A stretch of 15,670 nucleotides of DNA from Planctomycetaceae bacterium (lineage in GTDB: Bacteria > Planctomycetota > Planctomycetia > Planctomycetales > Planctomycetaceae): contig JALQWE010000036.1 of NCBI GenBank assembly GCA_023258825.1, positions 1 through 15,670 of the forward strand. The letters run 5' to 3'. This document shows positions 1-6,588 of this stretch, in pieces (position 1 is the first letter of the stretch; each line of letters starts with the position of its first letter). The notes below the pieces were generated by a model. The model worked only from the letters and a program-made list of their open reading frames with translations. It was not told where the DNA came from and made no database searches. Both the position numbers and the translations under genes were made by a program.

Positions 1-2549
1 AAGACGGGCCGCCAATCAATCTGCGGGGAGATGTGAACATCCAGGCGCTGGAAGACCTGAAGCTGCTGATCCTGAAGGGGAACGCAGCGGATGTGAAACG
101 CGTCGAGCAGATTATTGAGCAGCTGGAGAAGGTGAGTGTGGGTTCACTGCCCAGCATTCACGTGCTGAGTCTGGAGCACGTCGATTCGGAGGCGCTGGCG
201 ACGCTGATGACGGACGTGTACGAGCAGCTTGCCGAAGTGCGTCAGCGTGCCAGTGGAAACAACCAGAAGACAGCCGCGTTTCTGCCCGTGGTGCAGCCCA
301 ACGCGTTGCTGATCATTTCGTCGGAGGTGGAGCGGGAATCCATCCTTGAGCTGGCCGAGAAGCTGGATCAGCCGCTGGTTCCGGACCTTGAATTCGAAGT
401 GTTCCCACTGAAGAGCGCGATCGCTTCGCAAGTAGTGACCTCTCTGACAACATTTTATACCGACCGTCCCGGACTGGGGACGGCACTGCGAACGTTTGCG
501 GATGTTCGCACCAACTCGGTGATTGTCCAGGCTCGTTCGAACGAACTGGCAGAAGTTCGCAAGCTGATTGAGCGGATTGACCGTGATGAGCCCGCGTCGA
601 CGTCGCGCATGAAGGTGATCCGGCTGAAGAATGCCGTGGCCGAAGAGCTGAGTTCGACAATCAGTCAGGCCATTCAGGCCGTCATCAGTCCTCCTCAGCA
701 GACCACGGGGCAGGGTGGCGTTGGTGGATTCGGCAACACTCAGGGTTCCCAGGAACTGCGGGACAACAAGTCGATTGCCCTTGAGTTTCTGGCGTCTGCG
801 GGTGGGGTTCAGGAGCTGATCAAGTCCGGAATTCTGGCGGACGTGCGAGTCAGCTTTGACGCTCGCTCCAACAGCCTGATCGTGACGGCTCCGGAATCCA
901 GTATGGGTCTGATGGAGGCCCTGGTGGCCGAACTGGATCGCAATCCGGATGCGGTGTCTGAGATCAAGGTCTTTACACTGAAGAATGCGGACGCACAGCA
1001 ATCTGTGGATCTGCTGACCACGTTGTTCGAAAGCACGAATCAGCAGGACGCTCTGGGAATTCAGCTGGCCGGTACGGAAGGCTCCTCCAGCAGTCTGATT
1101 CCGCTGCGTTTTTCCGCGGACATTCGGACCAACACTGTGCTGGCGATTGGCAGTGCAGAGTCTCTGGGAGTTGTCGAAGCGGTGTTGCTGCGTCTGGATT
1201 CTGATGATACTCGACAGCGAACTACCTCGGTAATTCCCCTGCGGAATGCCCCGGCAGATCTGGTGTCACAGACGTTGCTGGATTTTCTGCAGCAGCAGCA
1301 GTCTCTGCAGGACAGCTCTGAGGATCTGATCAGCAACATTGAGCGGATCCGTCAGGAAGTACTGGTGTCTCCTGATGCCAACAGCAATTCGCTGATCGTC
1401 AGTGCCTCGCCTCAGTACTACAGCCAGATTGTGCAGATCATCGACCAGTTGGATGCTCAGCCGCCTGAAGTGGTGATTCAGGCACTGCTGGTGGAAGTGT
1501 CCCTGACCGCGACGGATGAATTTGGACTGGAGCTGGGCTTCCAGGATCCTCTGCTGATGCAGCGTAGTCTGACGGCGACGACCACCGGAACGACGACCAC
1601 ACTGAGTGGCAGTGGAACGCCCGGACTGAATTTCAACAACACGGCGGTGCCCCTGGGTAATACCTCGGCAGGAAACAACACGGGGAACGTGGCCACGCAG
1701 GGGATCAGTAACTTCTCGCTGGGCCGACAGAATACGGACCTCGGCTTTGGAGGCTTTGTTTTTTCAGCTCAATCTGACGCGGTCAGTGTTCTGCTGCGTG
1801 CACTGGCCTCGCGCAGAACGGTCCATGTTCTGAGTCGACCGCAGGTGCGAACGACTCATAATAATGAGGCCTACGTGACGGTTGGTCAGCAGGTTCCAAT
1901 TGTGAATGGGGTCAACACAACGGCCCAGGGCCTGGCGAATCCCAACGTGACTCAGCAGCAGGTGGGGATTACTCTGAGAGTGACACCGCGAATCACGCCG
2001 GATGGGATCATTGCCATGAGCGTGTTCGCGGATAAGAGTTCCTTGTCGGGCCAGACGGTCCCGATTTTCGGCAACTCTGTCGGAAACAACTTCAGCTCGC
2101 CGATCATCAATCAGTCACAGGCGGTGACAACCGTGAATGTGCCCAATGGGCAGACGATTGTGATGGGCGGGATGATCACCAAGAACGATTCAACACTGGA
2201 ACGTAAAGTGCCATGGCTGGGTGACCTGCCGGTTGTGGGGCGAGCGTTCCGTTACGATGGAACGACCACTTCGCGAACAGAGTTGCTGATCTTCCTGACG
2301 CCGCGCATTGTGCTCAGCGATCTGGATTCAGAATTGATGAAGCAGGTGGAAGCAGAACGACTGCACTTCGTGGAATCCGAGGCGGAAGAAGTTCACGGAC
2401 CGCTGTACAGCGTGCCGGCGACGCAGTCTGCAGAAGAGTCGGAGCCTCAGGAAGGCGAAGTCCTGTCTCCGGAAATGCCAATCCGGGAACTGCTGGAACC
2501 GGATCGTGTTCCGCGAGTTCCACCGTCAAAGGCGCCAACTGGCGAGTGA
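1..2549 (+). CDS. Type II secretion-type secretin (GspD-like), 5' partial
   Basis: Outer-membrane secretin that would form the gated exit pore of a type II secretion or related system. The reading frame is open to the first base (codons in frame from base 3), and the residues before the GTG at 33 (ending PPINLRGDVN) read as normal protein, so the true start lies upstream. Numbering from base 33: five repeated secretin N-type modules at about 42-113, 121-187, 191-306, 311-390 and 397-478, each opening with a strand such as FPLKSA, IRLKNA, FTLKNA or IPLRNA and closing with a 'TNSVIV/SNSLIV' strand. The third carries a Gly/Gln-rich insert near 221-275. The secretin core spans about 480-760, with VPWLGDLPVVGRAFR at 726-740 and LLIFLTPRIV at 751-760. 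An acidic, Pro-rich tail (761-838) follows. Five or more N-modules is more than the usual four (N0-N3) of GspD. Family assignment is firm; which secretion system it serves cannot be told, since no gspE/F/G is in view. Confidence 0.93.
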   Translation, partial: DGPPINLRGDVNIQALEDLKLLILKGNAADVKRVEQIIEQLEKVSVGSLPSIHVLSLEHVDSEALATLMTDVYEQLAEVRQRASGNNQKTAAFLPVVQPNALLIISSEVERESILELAEKLDQPLVPDLEFEVFPLKSAIASQVVTSLTTFYTDRPGLGTALRTFADVRTNSVIVQARSNELAEVRKLIERIDRDEPASTSRMKVIRLKNAVAEELSSTISQAIQAVISPPQQTTGQGGVGGFGNTQGSQELRDNKSIALEFLASAGGVQELIKSGILADVRVSFDARSNSLIVTAPESSMGLMEALVAELDRNPDAVSEIKVFTLKNADAQQSVDLLTTLFESTNQQDALGIQLAGTEGSSSSLIPLRFSADIRTNTVLAIGSAESLGVVEAVLLRLDSDDTRQRTTSVIPLRNAPADLVSQTLLDFLQQQQSLQDSSEDLISNIERIRQEVLVSPDANSNSLIVSASPQYYSQIVQIIDQLDAQPPEVVIQALLVEVSLTATDEFGLELGFQDPLLMQRSLTATTTGTTTTLSGSGTPGLNFNNTAVPLGNTSAGNNTGNVATQGISNFSLGRQNTDLGFGGFVFSAQSDAVSVLLRALASRRTVHVLSRPQVRTTHNNEAYVTVGQQVPIVNGVNTTAQGLANPNVTQQQVGITLRVTPRITPDGIIAMSVFADKSSLSGQTVPIFGNSVGNNFSSPIINQSQAVTTVNVPNGQTIVMGGMITKNDSTLERKVPWLGDLPVVGRAFRYDGTTTSRTELLIFLTPRIVLSDLDSELMKQVEAERLHFVESEAEEVHGPLYSVPATQSAEESEPQEGEVLSPEMPIRELLEPDRVPRVPPSKAPTGE

Positions 2550-2573
2550 CTTGTGTCGGGGCCGGAGCGAGGG

Positions 2574-2603
2574 CCGTGAGCGCTGCGACGAGCAGCCTCA
2601 CGG
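2574..2603. terminator. Hairpin after the secretin gene, possible terminator or processing site
   Basis: Bases 2574-2580 (CCGTGAG) pair with 2597-2603 (CTCACGG), and 2582-2586 (GCTGC) pair with 2592-2596 (GCAGC). This gives a 12-bp stem with one bulged C (2581) and a five-base loop (GACGA). It starts 25 bases after the secretin stop. No T-run follows, so intrinsic termination is not certain; it may instead stabilise the secretin mRNA 3' end or attenuate read-through into the lipoprotein gene. Confidence 0.5.
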
Positions 2604-2711
2604 AGCCTGAATCAGCCTGACTGGAAGAATGGTGCAGAGCGAAGTCAGGAAAGGCGGCATCATACCGCTACGGGGAGTTCACCCCGCGAGGTGCGATGTG
2701 GAGGTTCACGA

Positions 2712-3422
2712 ATGGTTACTCTCGTTAGGTCAAAATCTTTCGTACCAGTGCTGCTGCTGATGTGTCTGTCCGGCTGCTCGTCAACCAGCATGTTTCTTGA
2801 AAGTCCCGGGGAAGTCGTTCGGGATCCGGGGCGTCTGGTGGGCAAGCCGCGTGTCGAGAAGCACGTGATGCGTATTGTGACGATCTGGGAGCCATCCCAT
2901 GGAAAAGGGATGGACGATCGGAATGCTCGTGGATTTGCCGGGCAGATTCTGTTCTTCGGGCCCGGTGGTGAGAGTGGCGTGCGGGTTCGTGGCAAAGTCT
3001 GGGTTTCAGTTTACGACAACTATGACAAGGATGCGGATACAGATCCTGTTCTGCTGCACCGCTTTGAATTTGATGCGGACGCCTGGGAAGCGCATCGTGG
3101 TGAGGGGACGCTGGGGCATTCGTACAGCGTTTTTATCCCGTACACCAACCGTCACAAGGACCAGGTCAATTGTGCGTTGAAGGTTGAGTTTCAGGGAGAG
3201 GACGGCAACAAGGTGTCTTCGCAGGAGACAGAGGTCCTGTTGCCGGGCCGGAATACTCGCGACATCGCAGCCAGCCGCACACGAGGCTTCGTGCGTGAGA
3301 GTGAGCTTGGCGGCCAATCAGACGACGCCACCGACGGGAAGACTGCAGGGGCATCCGGTGAAAACGGTCTGGGCACGTTGTCCATCCCGTTGAAGAAACG
3401 CCGAGAGGGCAGGGGCGATTGA
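2712..3422 (+). CDS. Uncharacterised lipoprotein downstream of the secretin
   Basis: 236-residue protein of unknown function. ATG at 2712 is preferred over an in-frame ATG at 2691 because GGAGG (2700-2704) sits seven bases before it and the signal peptide then starts cleanly. Residues 1-21 are a lipoprotein signal (one Arg and one Lys, then VPVLLLMCLSG) with Cys22 as the lipidated residue (lipobox L-S-G-C). The mature part has one soluble domain at about 51-170, rich in beta-strand pattern, with memorable stretches RGFAGQILFFG (73-83) and EGTLGHSYSVFIPY (121-134). The last 60 residues are polar, Ser/Gly/Asp-rich and end in a basic tail, probably disordered. Same strand as the secretin, 162 bases downstream with a hairpin between. 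It resembles small lipoproteins I associate with planctomycetes, but that is recollection, not a search result. A pilotin or accessory role for the secretin is only a guess from position. Confidence 0.8.
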   Translation: MVTLVRSKSFVPVLLLMCLSGCSSTSMFLESPGEVVRDPGRLVGKPRVEKHVMRIVTIWEPSHGKGMDDRNARGFAGQILFFGPGGESGVRVRGKVWVSVYDNYDKDADTDPVLLHRFEFDADAWEAHRGEGTLGHSYSVFIPYTNRHKDQVNCALKVEFQGEDGNKVSSQETEVLLPGRNTRDIAASRTRGFVRESELGGQSDDATDGKTAGASGENGLGTLSIPLKKRREGRGD

Positions 3423-3466
3423 AGTGGCTGCAGGGTGGTGCTGAGGCGACTTAAGGACGCTCTGAT

Positions 3467-5092
3467 TCAGTTGGATTTTCTGCGATGCTGCTGGTCTTCC
3501 AGTCGCCCGGAAAGCACAGACAACGGATAGCTCATCGCCAGATAAATCAGGGCGGTTGTCGCCCCCAGTTCGATCACGGCGCTGGTGTTCTGAGCTTCGA
3601 TGTAATAGGCCTTGGAGAGCTCTGCAATTCCGATCACGCTGCAGACTGCCGTGTCTTTGAACATGGCAATGAAGTCGTTGGTGACGGGAGGAATCACATG
3701 GCGTGTGGCCTGTGGGATCAGGATGCGGCGAATTGCCAGTGCGGGTGTCATTCCCAGAGACAGTGCAGCTTCCATCTGACCTCGGGGAAGGTTCTGGAGG
3801 CCAGCCCGATAGATTTCAGCCTCACAGGCAGAATAGTTGAGTGCCAGCGCAAGCACGGCGGATGGAAAACTGCTGAGGCTCCATTGCGTCTCCCCGGGTA
3901 GCCACTCGAGAAATTCCGGCAGCACGAAATAGATCAGAATCAGTTGCAGCGCAAGGGGTGTGCCGCGAATGATTTCGACGAACAGGCGTGACAGCAGGGC
4001 CAGAGGAGCCGAGCCATACAGCCGCAGCAGTGCCAGGAGCAGCCCGGCTGCGATGGCGATGGGCATGGCGCAGAGCGACAGGAGGATGGTCCATGTCGAT
4101 GCGACCAGCAGTGCTTTGCGACTGGGCCAGAGTGAGGTTCCGATTTCCGGCCGCACAGGGGCTTCTGCGGAACTGGCCGATGTGGGTGCGATAAACTTGT
4201 CGGCTTCATCCAGTTCGATGGAACGCAGCGACTGTGTTTCATTCCACAATCCGTACTTTTCACAGAGTTTGCGGAGGGTTCCGTTGCGCATCATCAGCAG
4301 GATGGCTTCGTTGATGGCCTGCCGCAGCTGCAGATCTTCTGAGCGTGTGATTGCGACGTAGAATCCAGGGGCCATTGGACGACCGATCTGGTGCAGTTTC
4401 GTAAATCGATCGGCATACGTGATCCAGATGGGCCAATCCTGAATGTTGGCACGAACGCCGTCCTGCCCCTGTTCAACGGCGCGCAGTGCATCTGTCACTC
4501 CATCGTAACCTCGCAACGTGACTGTGTCGGAAAAGGTCTGTCCGTAGTCGTCGGCTGCAGAACCGGTCAGTACTGAGACGACATTTTTGCGATCACGGAA
4601 CTCAGGTCGTTTCAGATCCTCCCAGTCCTGCAGTTCGGTGTCGTTGCGGCGCGCGATCAGTACGAGTTCGTAGATGTAATAGGGAATGGACGTACCGAAT
4701 TCAGTGGCCAGCAGAGGTGTCCATTCGTAGCCATTCACCACCACATCAATATCACCGCGGTTCAGCAGGCTGGGCAGCTTATCCCACTGTCCCTGACAGA
4801 ACTCGGCTTTGACACCTAGTTGATCTGCAATCCGCTGTGCCAACTCGACTTCAAACCCAATCAGCTCCTCAGGGCGTTCAGGGTTTGGGAAGATGAAAGG
4901 GGCTCCCCCTTCCTGGTCACCGCCCCAGCGCAGCGTGCCCCGCTGACGCACGACTTCCAGATCATCGGCACTGGCGTTGTTTGTGGGCAGGAGCAGGGTG
5001 AGCCACAGGGTGGCCAGCACCGGAAGTGTGCGCGTGCAGAGGCATGCACTTCGGAGAAGGGTCTGAAATGGCTGGGTGGGCGAGTCAGGCAT
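3467..5092 (-). CDS. Polar amino-acid ABC transporter, fused substrate-binding and permease protein
   Basis: 541-residue protein joining an extracytoplasmic amino-acid binding domain to a HisM/GlnP-type permease. Start at 5092 is chosen because GGAG (5105-5102) lies nine bases upstream and the next residues form a signal peptide (hydrophobic LPVLATLWLTLLL, likely cleaved after N-A-S-A, residue 42). The open frame continues 48 codons further upstream, but that stretch is Cys/Pro/Ser-rich and not signal-like. Residues 43-293 are a SBP_bac_3-type domain (RGTLRWGGD, IGFEVELAQRIADQLG, RGDIDVVVNGYEWTP). A linker follows, then a permease at about 327-528 with TM segments near 327-357, 381-398, 411-428, 479-492 and 504-528. 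The conserved cytoplasmic EAA loop is at 441-468 (EAALSLGMTPALAIRRILIP), preceded by RGTPL at 376-380. It should pair with a GlnQ-type ATPase, which is not in this window. The exact substrate cannot be read from sequence. Confidence 0.92.
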   Translation of the reverse strand: MPDSPTQPFQTLLRSACLCTRTLPVLATLWLTLLLPTNNASADDLEVVRQRGTLRWGGDQEGGAPFIFPNPERPEELIGFEVELAQRIADQLGVKAEFCQGQWDKLPSLLNRGDIDVVVNGYEWTPLLATEFGTSIPYYIYELVLIARRNDTELQDWEDLKRPEFRDRKNVVSVLTGSAADDYGQTFSDTVTLRGYDGVTDALRAVEQGQDGVRANIQDWPIWITYADRFTKLHQIGRPMAPGFYVAITRSEDLQLRQAINEAILLMMRNGTLRKLCEKYGLWNETQSLRSIELDEADKFIAPTSASSAEAPVRPEIGTSLWPSRKALLVASTWTILLSLCAMPIAIAAGLLLALLRLYGSAPLALLSRLFVEIIRGTPLALQLILIYFVLPEFLEWLPGETQWSLSSFPSAVLALALNYSACEAEIYRAGLQNLPRGQMEAALSLGMTPALAIRRILIPQATRHVIPPVTNDFIAMFKDTAVCSVIGIAELSKAYYIEAQNTSAVIELGATTALIYLAMSYPLSVLSGRLEDQQHRRKSN

Positions 5093-5257
5093 CGGGGCAC
5101 ACTCCAGGAACCCAGGCGACCGCGCATTCTGGTTGGTCGAGCTGCAGGGAGGAGAACGGCTGCAACAGGAGCCGGGCAGTCCGCTGTCAGGTTGTTCGAA
5201 GTCCCGGATCGTCGCCAACGGGGAACGCATCGTCAACAGAAAGGCAGCGGGGCGAGC

Positions 5258-5282
5258 GTGACCGGGAGTGACTCACGGTCAC
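5258..5282. repeat. Inverted repeat GTGACCG / CGGTCAC
   Basis: Perfect 7-bp arms (5258-5264 and 5276-5282) separated by 11 bases that themselves contain GAGTGACTC, a near-palindrome. It lies about 110 bases past the dcd stop and 165 bases before the transporter start. No T-run follows on the minus strand, so it may be a protein-binding site as easily as a terminator. Confidence 0.4.
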
Positions 5283-5313
5283 CTTGTGCCCAGTGGGCGA
5301 CGTCTGTCATTGG

Positions 5314-5333
5314 CTGTTTATGCCATCAAACAG
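5314..5333. promoter_or_regulatory. Candidate operator dyad CTGTTT-N8-AAACAG
   Basis: Perfect 6-bp arms around an 8-base spacer (ATGCCATC) give a 20-base dyad of the size bound by homodimeric repressors. It lies about 220 bases upstream of the transporter start, which is far for a direct operator. The regulator cannot be named from the sequence. Confidence 0.25.
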
Positions 5334-5390
5334 GACGATGCCGATGGGGATGTGTTGAAATTGACGACAGCGGAGTTTGGGTCGAGACGA

Positions 5391-5972
5391 TCAGGAACGC
5401 CCTGTCGCCGGGTTCTGCTCGTCAAAATTGAGCGTTTTCTGGCGGTCGTCGCGGTTGGTCAGTTCCTTGAACAGGAAGCTGGGCTGGATGTCCGAATTCT
5501 TTTGGTACTTTCCGGTTTTGTATTCGGTCACTTCGCCTTCCACCGTGTGATAGAAGATCTGGCAGACCTGGACTCCGGGATAGACGCGGATGGGCTGGAT
5601 GGCAATCATTTCCAGCGTCCAGTAGCCGCAGAAACCGACGTCACCGAAACCTGCTGTGACGTGGACGAACATTCCGAGGCGTCCGATCGAGGAGCGTCCC
5701 TCCAGCATGGGGACGAGATTTCGGGTTTCGGTATATTCGATGGTGCGGCCGAGATACATCTGATTGGGCTGAAGGACGAGGCCTTCGGGGGGAATCAGGA
5801 TCCTGCGAAATCGATTGGGCCGACGCATGTCGAGCACGATTTCCTCATAGACCAGCAGTTCATCGTGCAGCCGCAGGTTGTAGCTGTTCGGATTGAGTTG
5901 TTCATCGTTGAAGGGTTCGATCCGGATATCCCCGCCCAGTCGCGCTTTGATTTCACTGCCGCTGAGAATCAT
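5391..5972 (-). CDS. dcd: dCTP deaminase
   Basis: 193-residue enzyme of the trimeric dUTPase fold that deaminates dCTP to dUTP, supplying dUMP for thymidylate synthesis in the cytoplasm. The start at 5972 (MILSGSEI) is the family's usual N-terminus and is preceded by AAAGGG six bases upstream; the frame stays open for 66 codons further, but that stretch has no family similarity. Visible signatures: NPNSYNLRL (27-35), GRSSIGRLG (92-100) with the substrate-contacting Arg-Ser-Ser, HVTAGFGDVGF (104-114), and the catalytic glutamate E121 in YWTLEM. The C-terminal lid has KYQKNSDIQPS (155-165). Length matches the family. Whether it is a plain deaminase or the bifunctional deaminase/dUTPase type cannot be decided by eye; no separate dut gene is in view. 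It is divergent from the methyltransferase gene. Confidence 0.93.
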   Translation of the reverse strand: MILSGSEIKARLGGDIRIEPFNDEQLNPNSYNLRLHDELLVYEEIVLDMRRPNRFRRILIPPEGLVLQPNQMYLGRTIEYTETRNLVPMLEGRSSIGRLGMFVHVTAGFGDVGFCGYWTLEMIAIQPIRVYPGVQVCQIFYHTVEGEVTEYKTGKYQKNSDIQPSFLFKELTNRDDRQKTLNFDEQNPATGRS

Positions 5973-6005
5973 GACGCACCCTTTTCTTAGACCCTGCCCG
6001 ACGTG

Positions 6006-6034
6006 ATCATTTGTCTTCGGAACAAACTGCACAA
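6006..6034 (-). promoter_or_regulatory. Weak sigma-70-like promoter candidate for dcd
   Basis: On the minus strand, TTGTGC (6034-6029) and AATGAT (6011-6006) are separated by exactly 17 bases, which would start transcription about 25-30 bases before the dcd ATG. The -35 matches only three of six consensus bases and the -10 four of six, so this is a placement guess. Confidence 0.25.
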
Positions 6035-6461
6035 CCATCAGCCAGAACGGCCGTTTGCCTTTGGAAGAAAGCCGCCAATCTCTGCGGGTTCCGGCAAATT
6101 CTGACGCTCCGGCACAATTCATCGAACTGTTCGGCACAGCCGCACGTCCGTGGATTCCCGGTCGCGCCAACGTACGGTGTCGACTGTCTGGTGCTGGAGG
6201 CTTTTCTCGAACAGCAGGAGGAAGTTGCGCAGTAATCCTGGAGGATGTCAGGATGGAAGGTTAGGAAGGATTGGCAGTGTGTGCAACTGGAGGGGGCAGG
6301 GTGGCCTGTTGGGTGTGCATGGATTTGCGGACACCGGCTTGCACAAGAGGAAGATTGGCCGGGAGCCCTGTTGACTAAAGCGGTAATTTCTGCCGAAGTG
6401 AGCGTATGAAGTGTCGTTGGGAGAAGGTTTTTCGAATTCCTGGTAGTGAGTCCGGCAGTTG

Positions 6462-6480
6462 GAAAAACACTGAGTTTTTC
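6462..6480. repeat. Perfect inverted repeat GAAAAAC-N5-GTTTTTC
   Basis: Seven-base arms (6462-6468, 6474-6480) flank a five-base loop (ACTGA). The right arm is T-rich, so read on either strand it resembles a short terminator; as DNA it is also a fair operator dyad. A direct copy of the right arm, GTTTTTCGA, lies 47 bases to the left. Confidence 0.45.
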
Positions 6481-6485
6481 GATCT

Positions 6486-6504
6486 TTCGGCAGAATCTGC
6501 GGAA
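6486..6504. repeat. Short hairpin TTCGGCAG-AAT-CTGCGGAA
   Basis: Eight-base arms with a single G-G mismatch and a three-base loop, six bases after the preceding inverted repeat and 12 bases before the promoter -35. The left arm also pairs with TTCTGCCGAA at 6388-6397, so two alternative pairings are possible. Confidence 0.35.
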
Positions 6505-6515
6505 GAACAGCCATA

Positions 6516-6545
6516 TTGACACTCCTTGCTACTCTGGAGGATACT
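6516..6545 (+). promoter_or_regulatory. Sigma-70-like promoter for the methyltransferase gene
   Basis: TTGACA (6516-6521, perfect consensus) and GATACT (6540-6545, four of six) are spaced by 18 bases, predicting a start near 6552 and a leader of about 37 bases before the ATG at 6589. This is the best promoter match I found in the window. Confidence 0.5.
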
Positions 6546-6588
6546 GACGCACTGCATGGATGCAACTTTTGCTGTCAGGGATTGTTTC

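Larger units (their letters stand above)
5093..5390. other. Intergenic region between dcd and the ABC transporter gene
   Basis: 298 bases with no convincing gene. It holds two symmetric elements, listed separately: a dyad at 5314-5333 and a hairpin at 5258-5282. Either could serve the transporter gene (read leftward) or mark the end of dcd. I found no good sigma-70 promoter match on the minus strand here. Confidence 0.5.
5973..6588. other. Divergent intergenic region between dcd and the methyltransferase gene
   Basis: 616 bases without a convincing gene. Open frames on either strand here have no ribosome site, no recognisable motif, and Cys/Ser/Pro- or Arg-rich compositions typical of chance translation. 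The left half shows only the weak dcd promoter. The right part (about 6370-6550) is rich in repeats: GTTTTTCGA at 6427-6435 and 6474-6482, its inverse GAAAAAC at 6462-6468, and TTCTGCCGAA (6388-6397) against TTCGGCAGAA (6486-6495). A good promoter match ends the region. Confidence 0.5.

Noticed and set aside
144..1001. Long minus-strand open frame inside the secretin gene (285 codons)
   Set aside because: It lies wholly antisense to an unmistakable secretin, is rich in Arg/His/Gln, and shows no motif; it is a codon-bias shadow.
5093..5236. 48-codon N-terminal extension of the ABC transporter protein
   Set aside because: It is Cys/Ser/Pro-rich and would bury the signal peptide; the inner ATG at 5092 has a proper ribosome site and starts the signal directly.
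5910..5935. GGTTCGATCC-like stretch resembling a tRNA T-arm
   Set aside because: It lies inside dcd coding sequence and no acceptor stem, D-arm or anticodon arm can be folded around it.
5268..5990. Plus-strand open frame of 240 codons antisense to dcd
   Set aside because: dcd has all its family motifs on the other strand; this frame has no ribosome site or recognisable domain.
6007..6522. Minus-strand open frame of 171 codons in the dcd-methyltransferase gap
   Set aside because: Composition is Cys/Ser/Thr/Pro-heavy, no motif or ribosome site is seen, and it would overlap the repeats, hairpins and promoter signals in this region.
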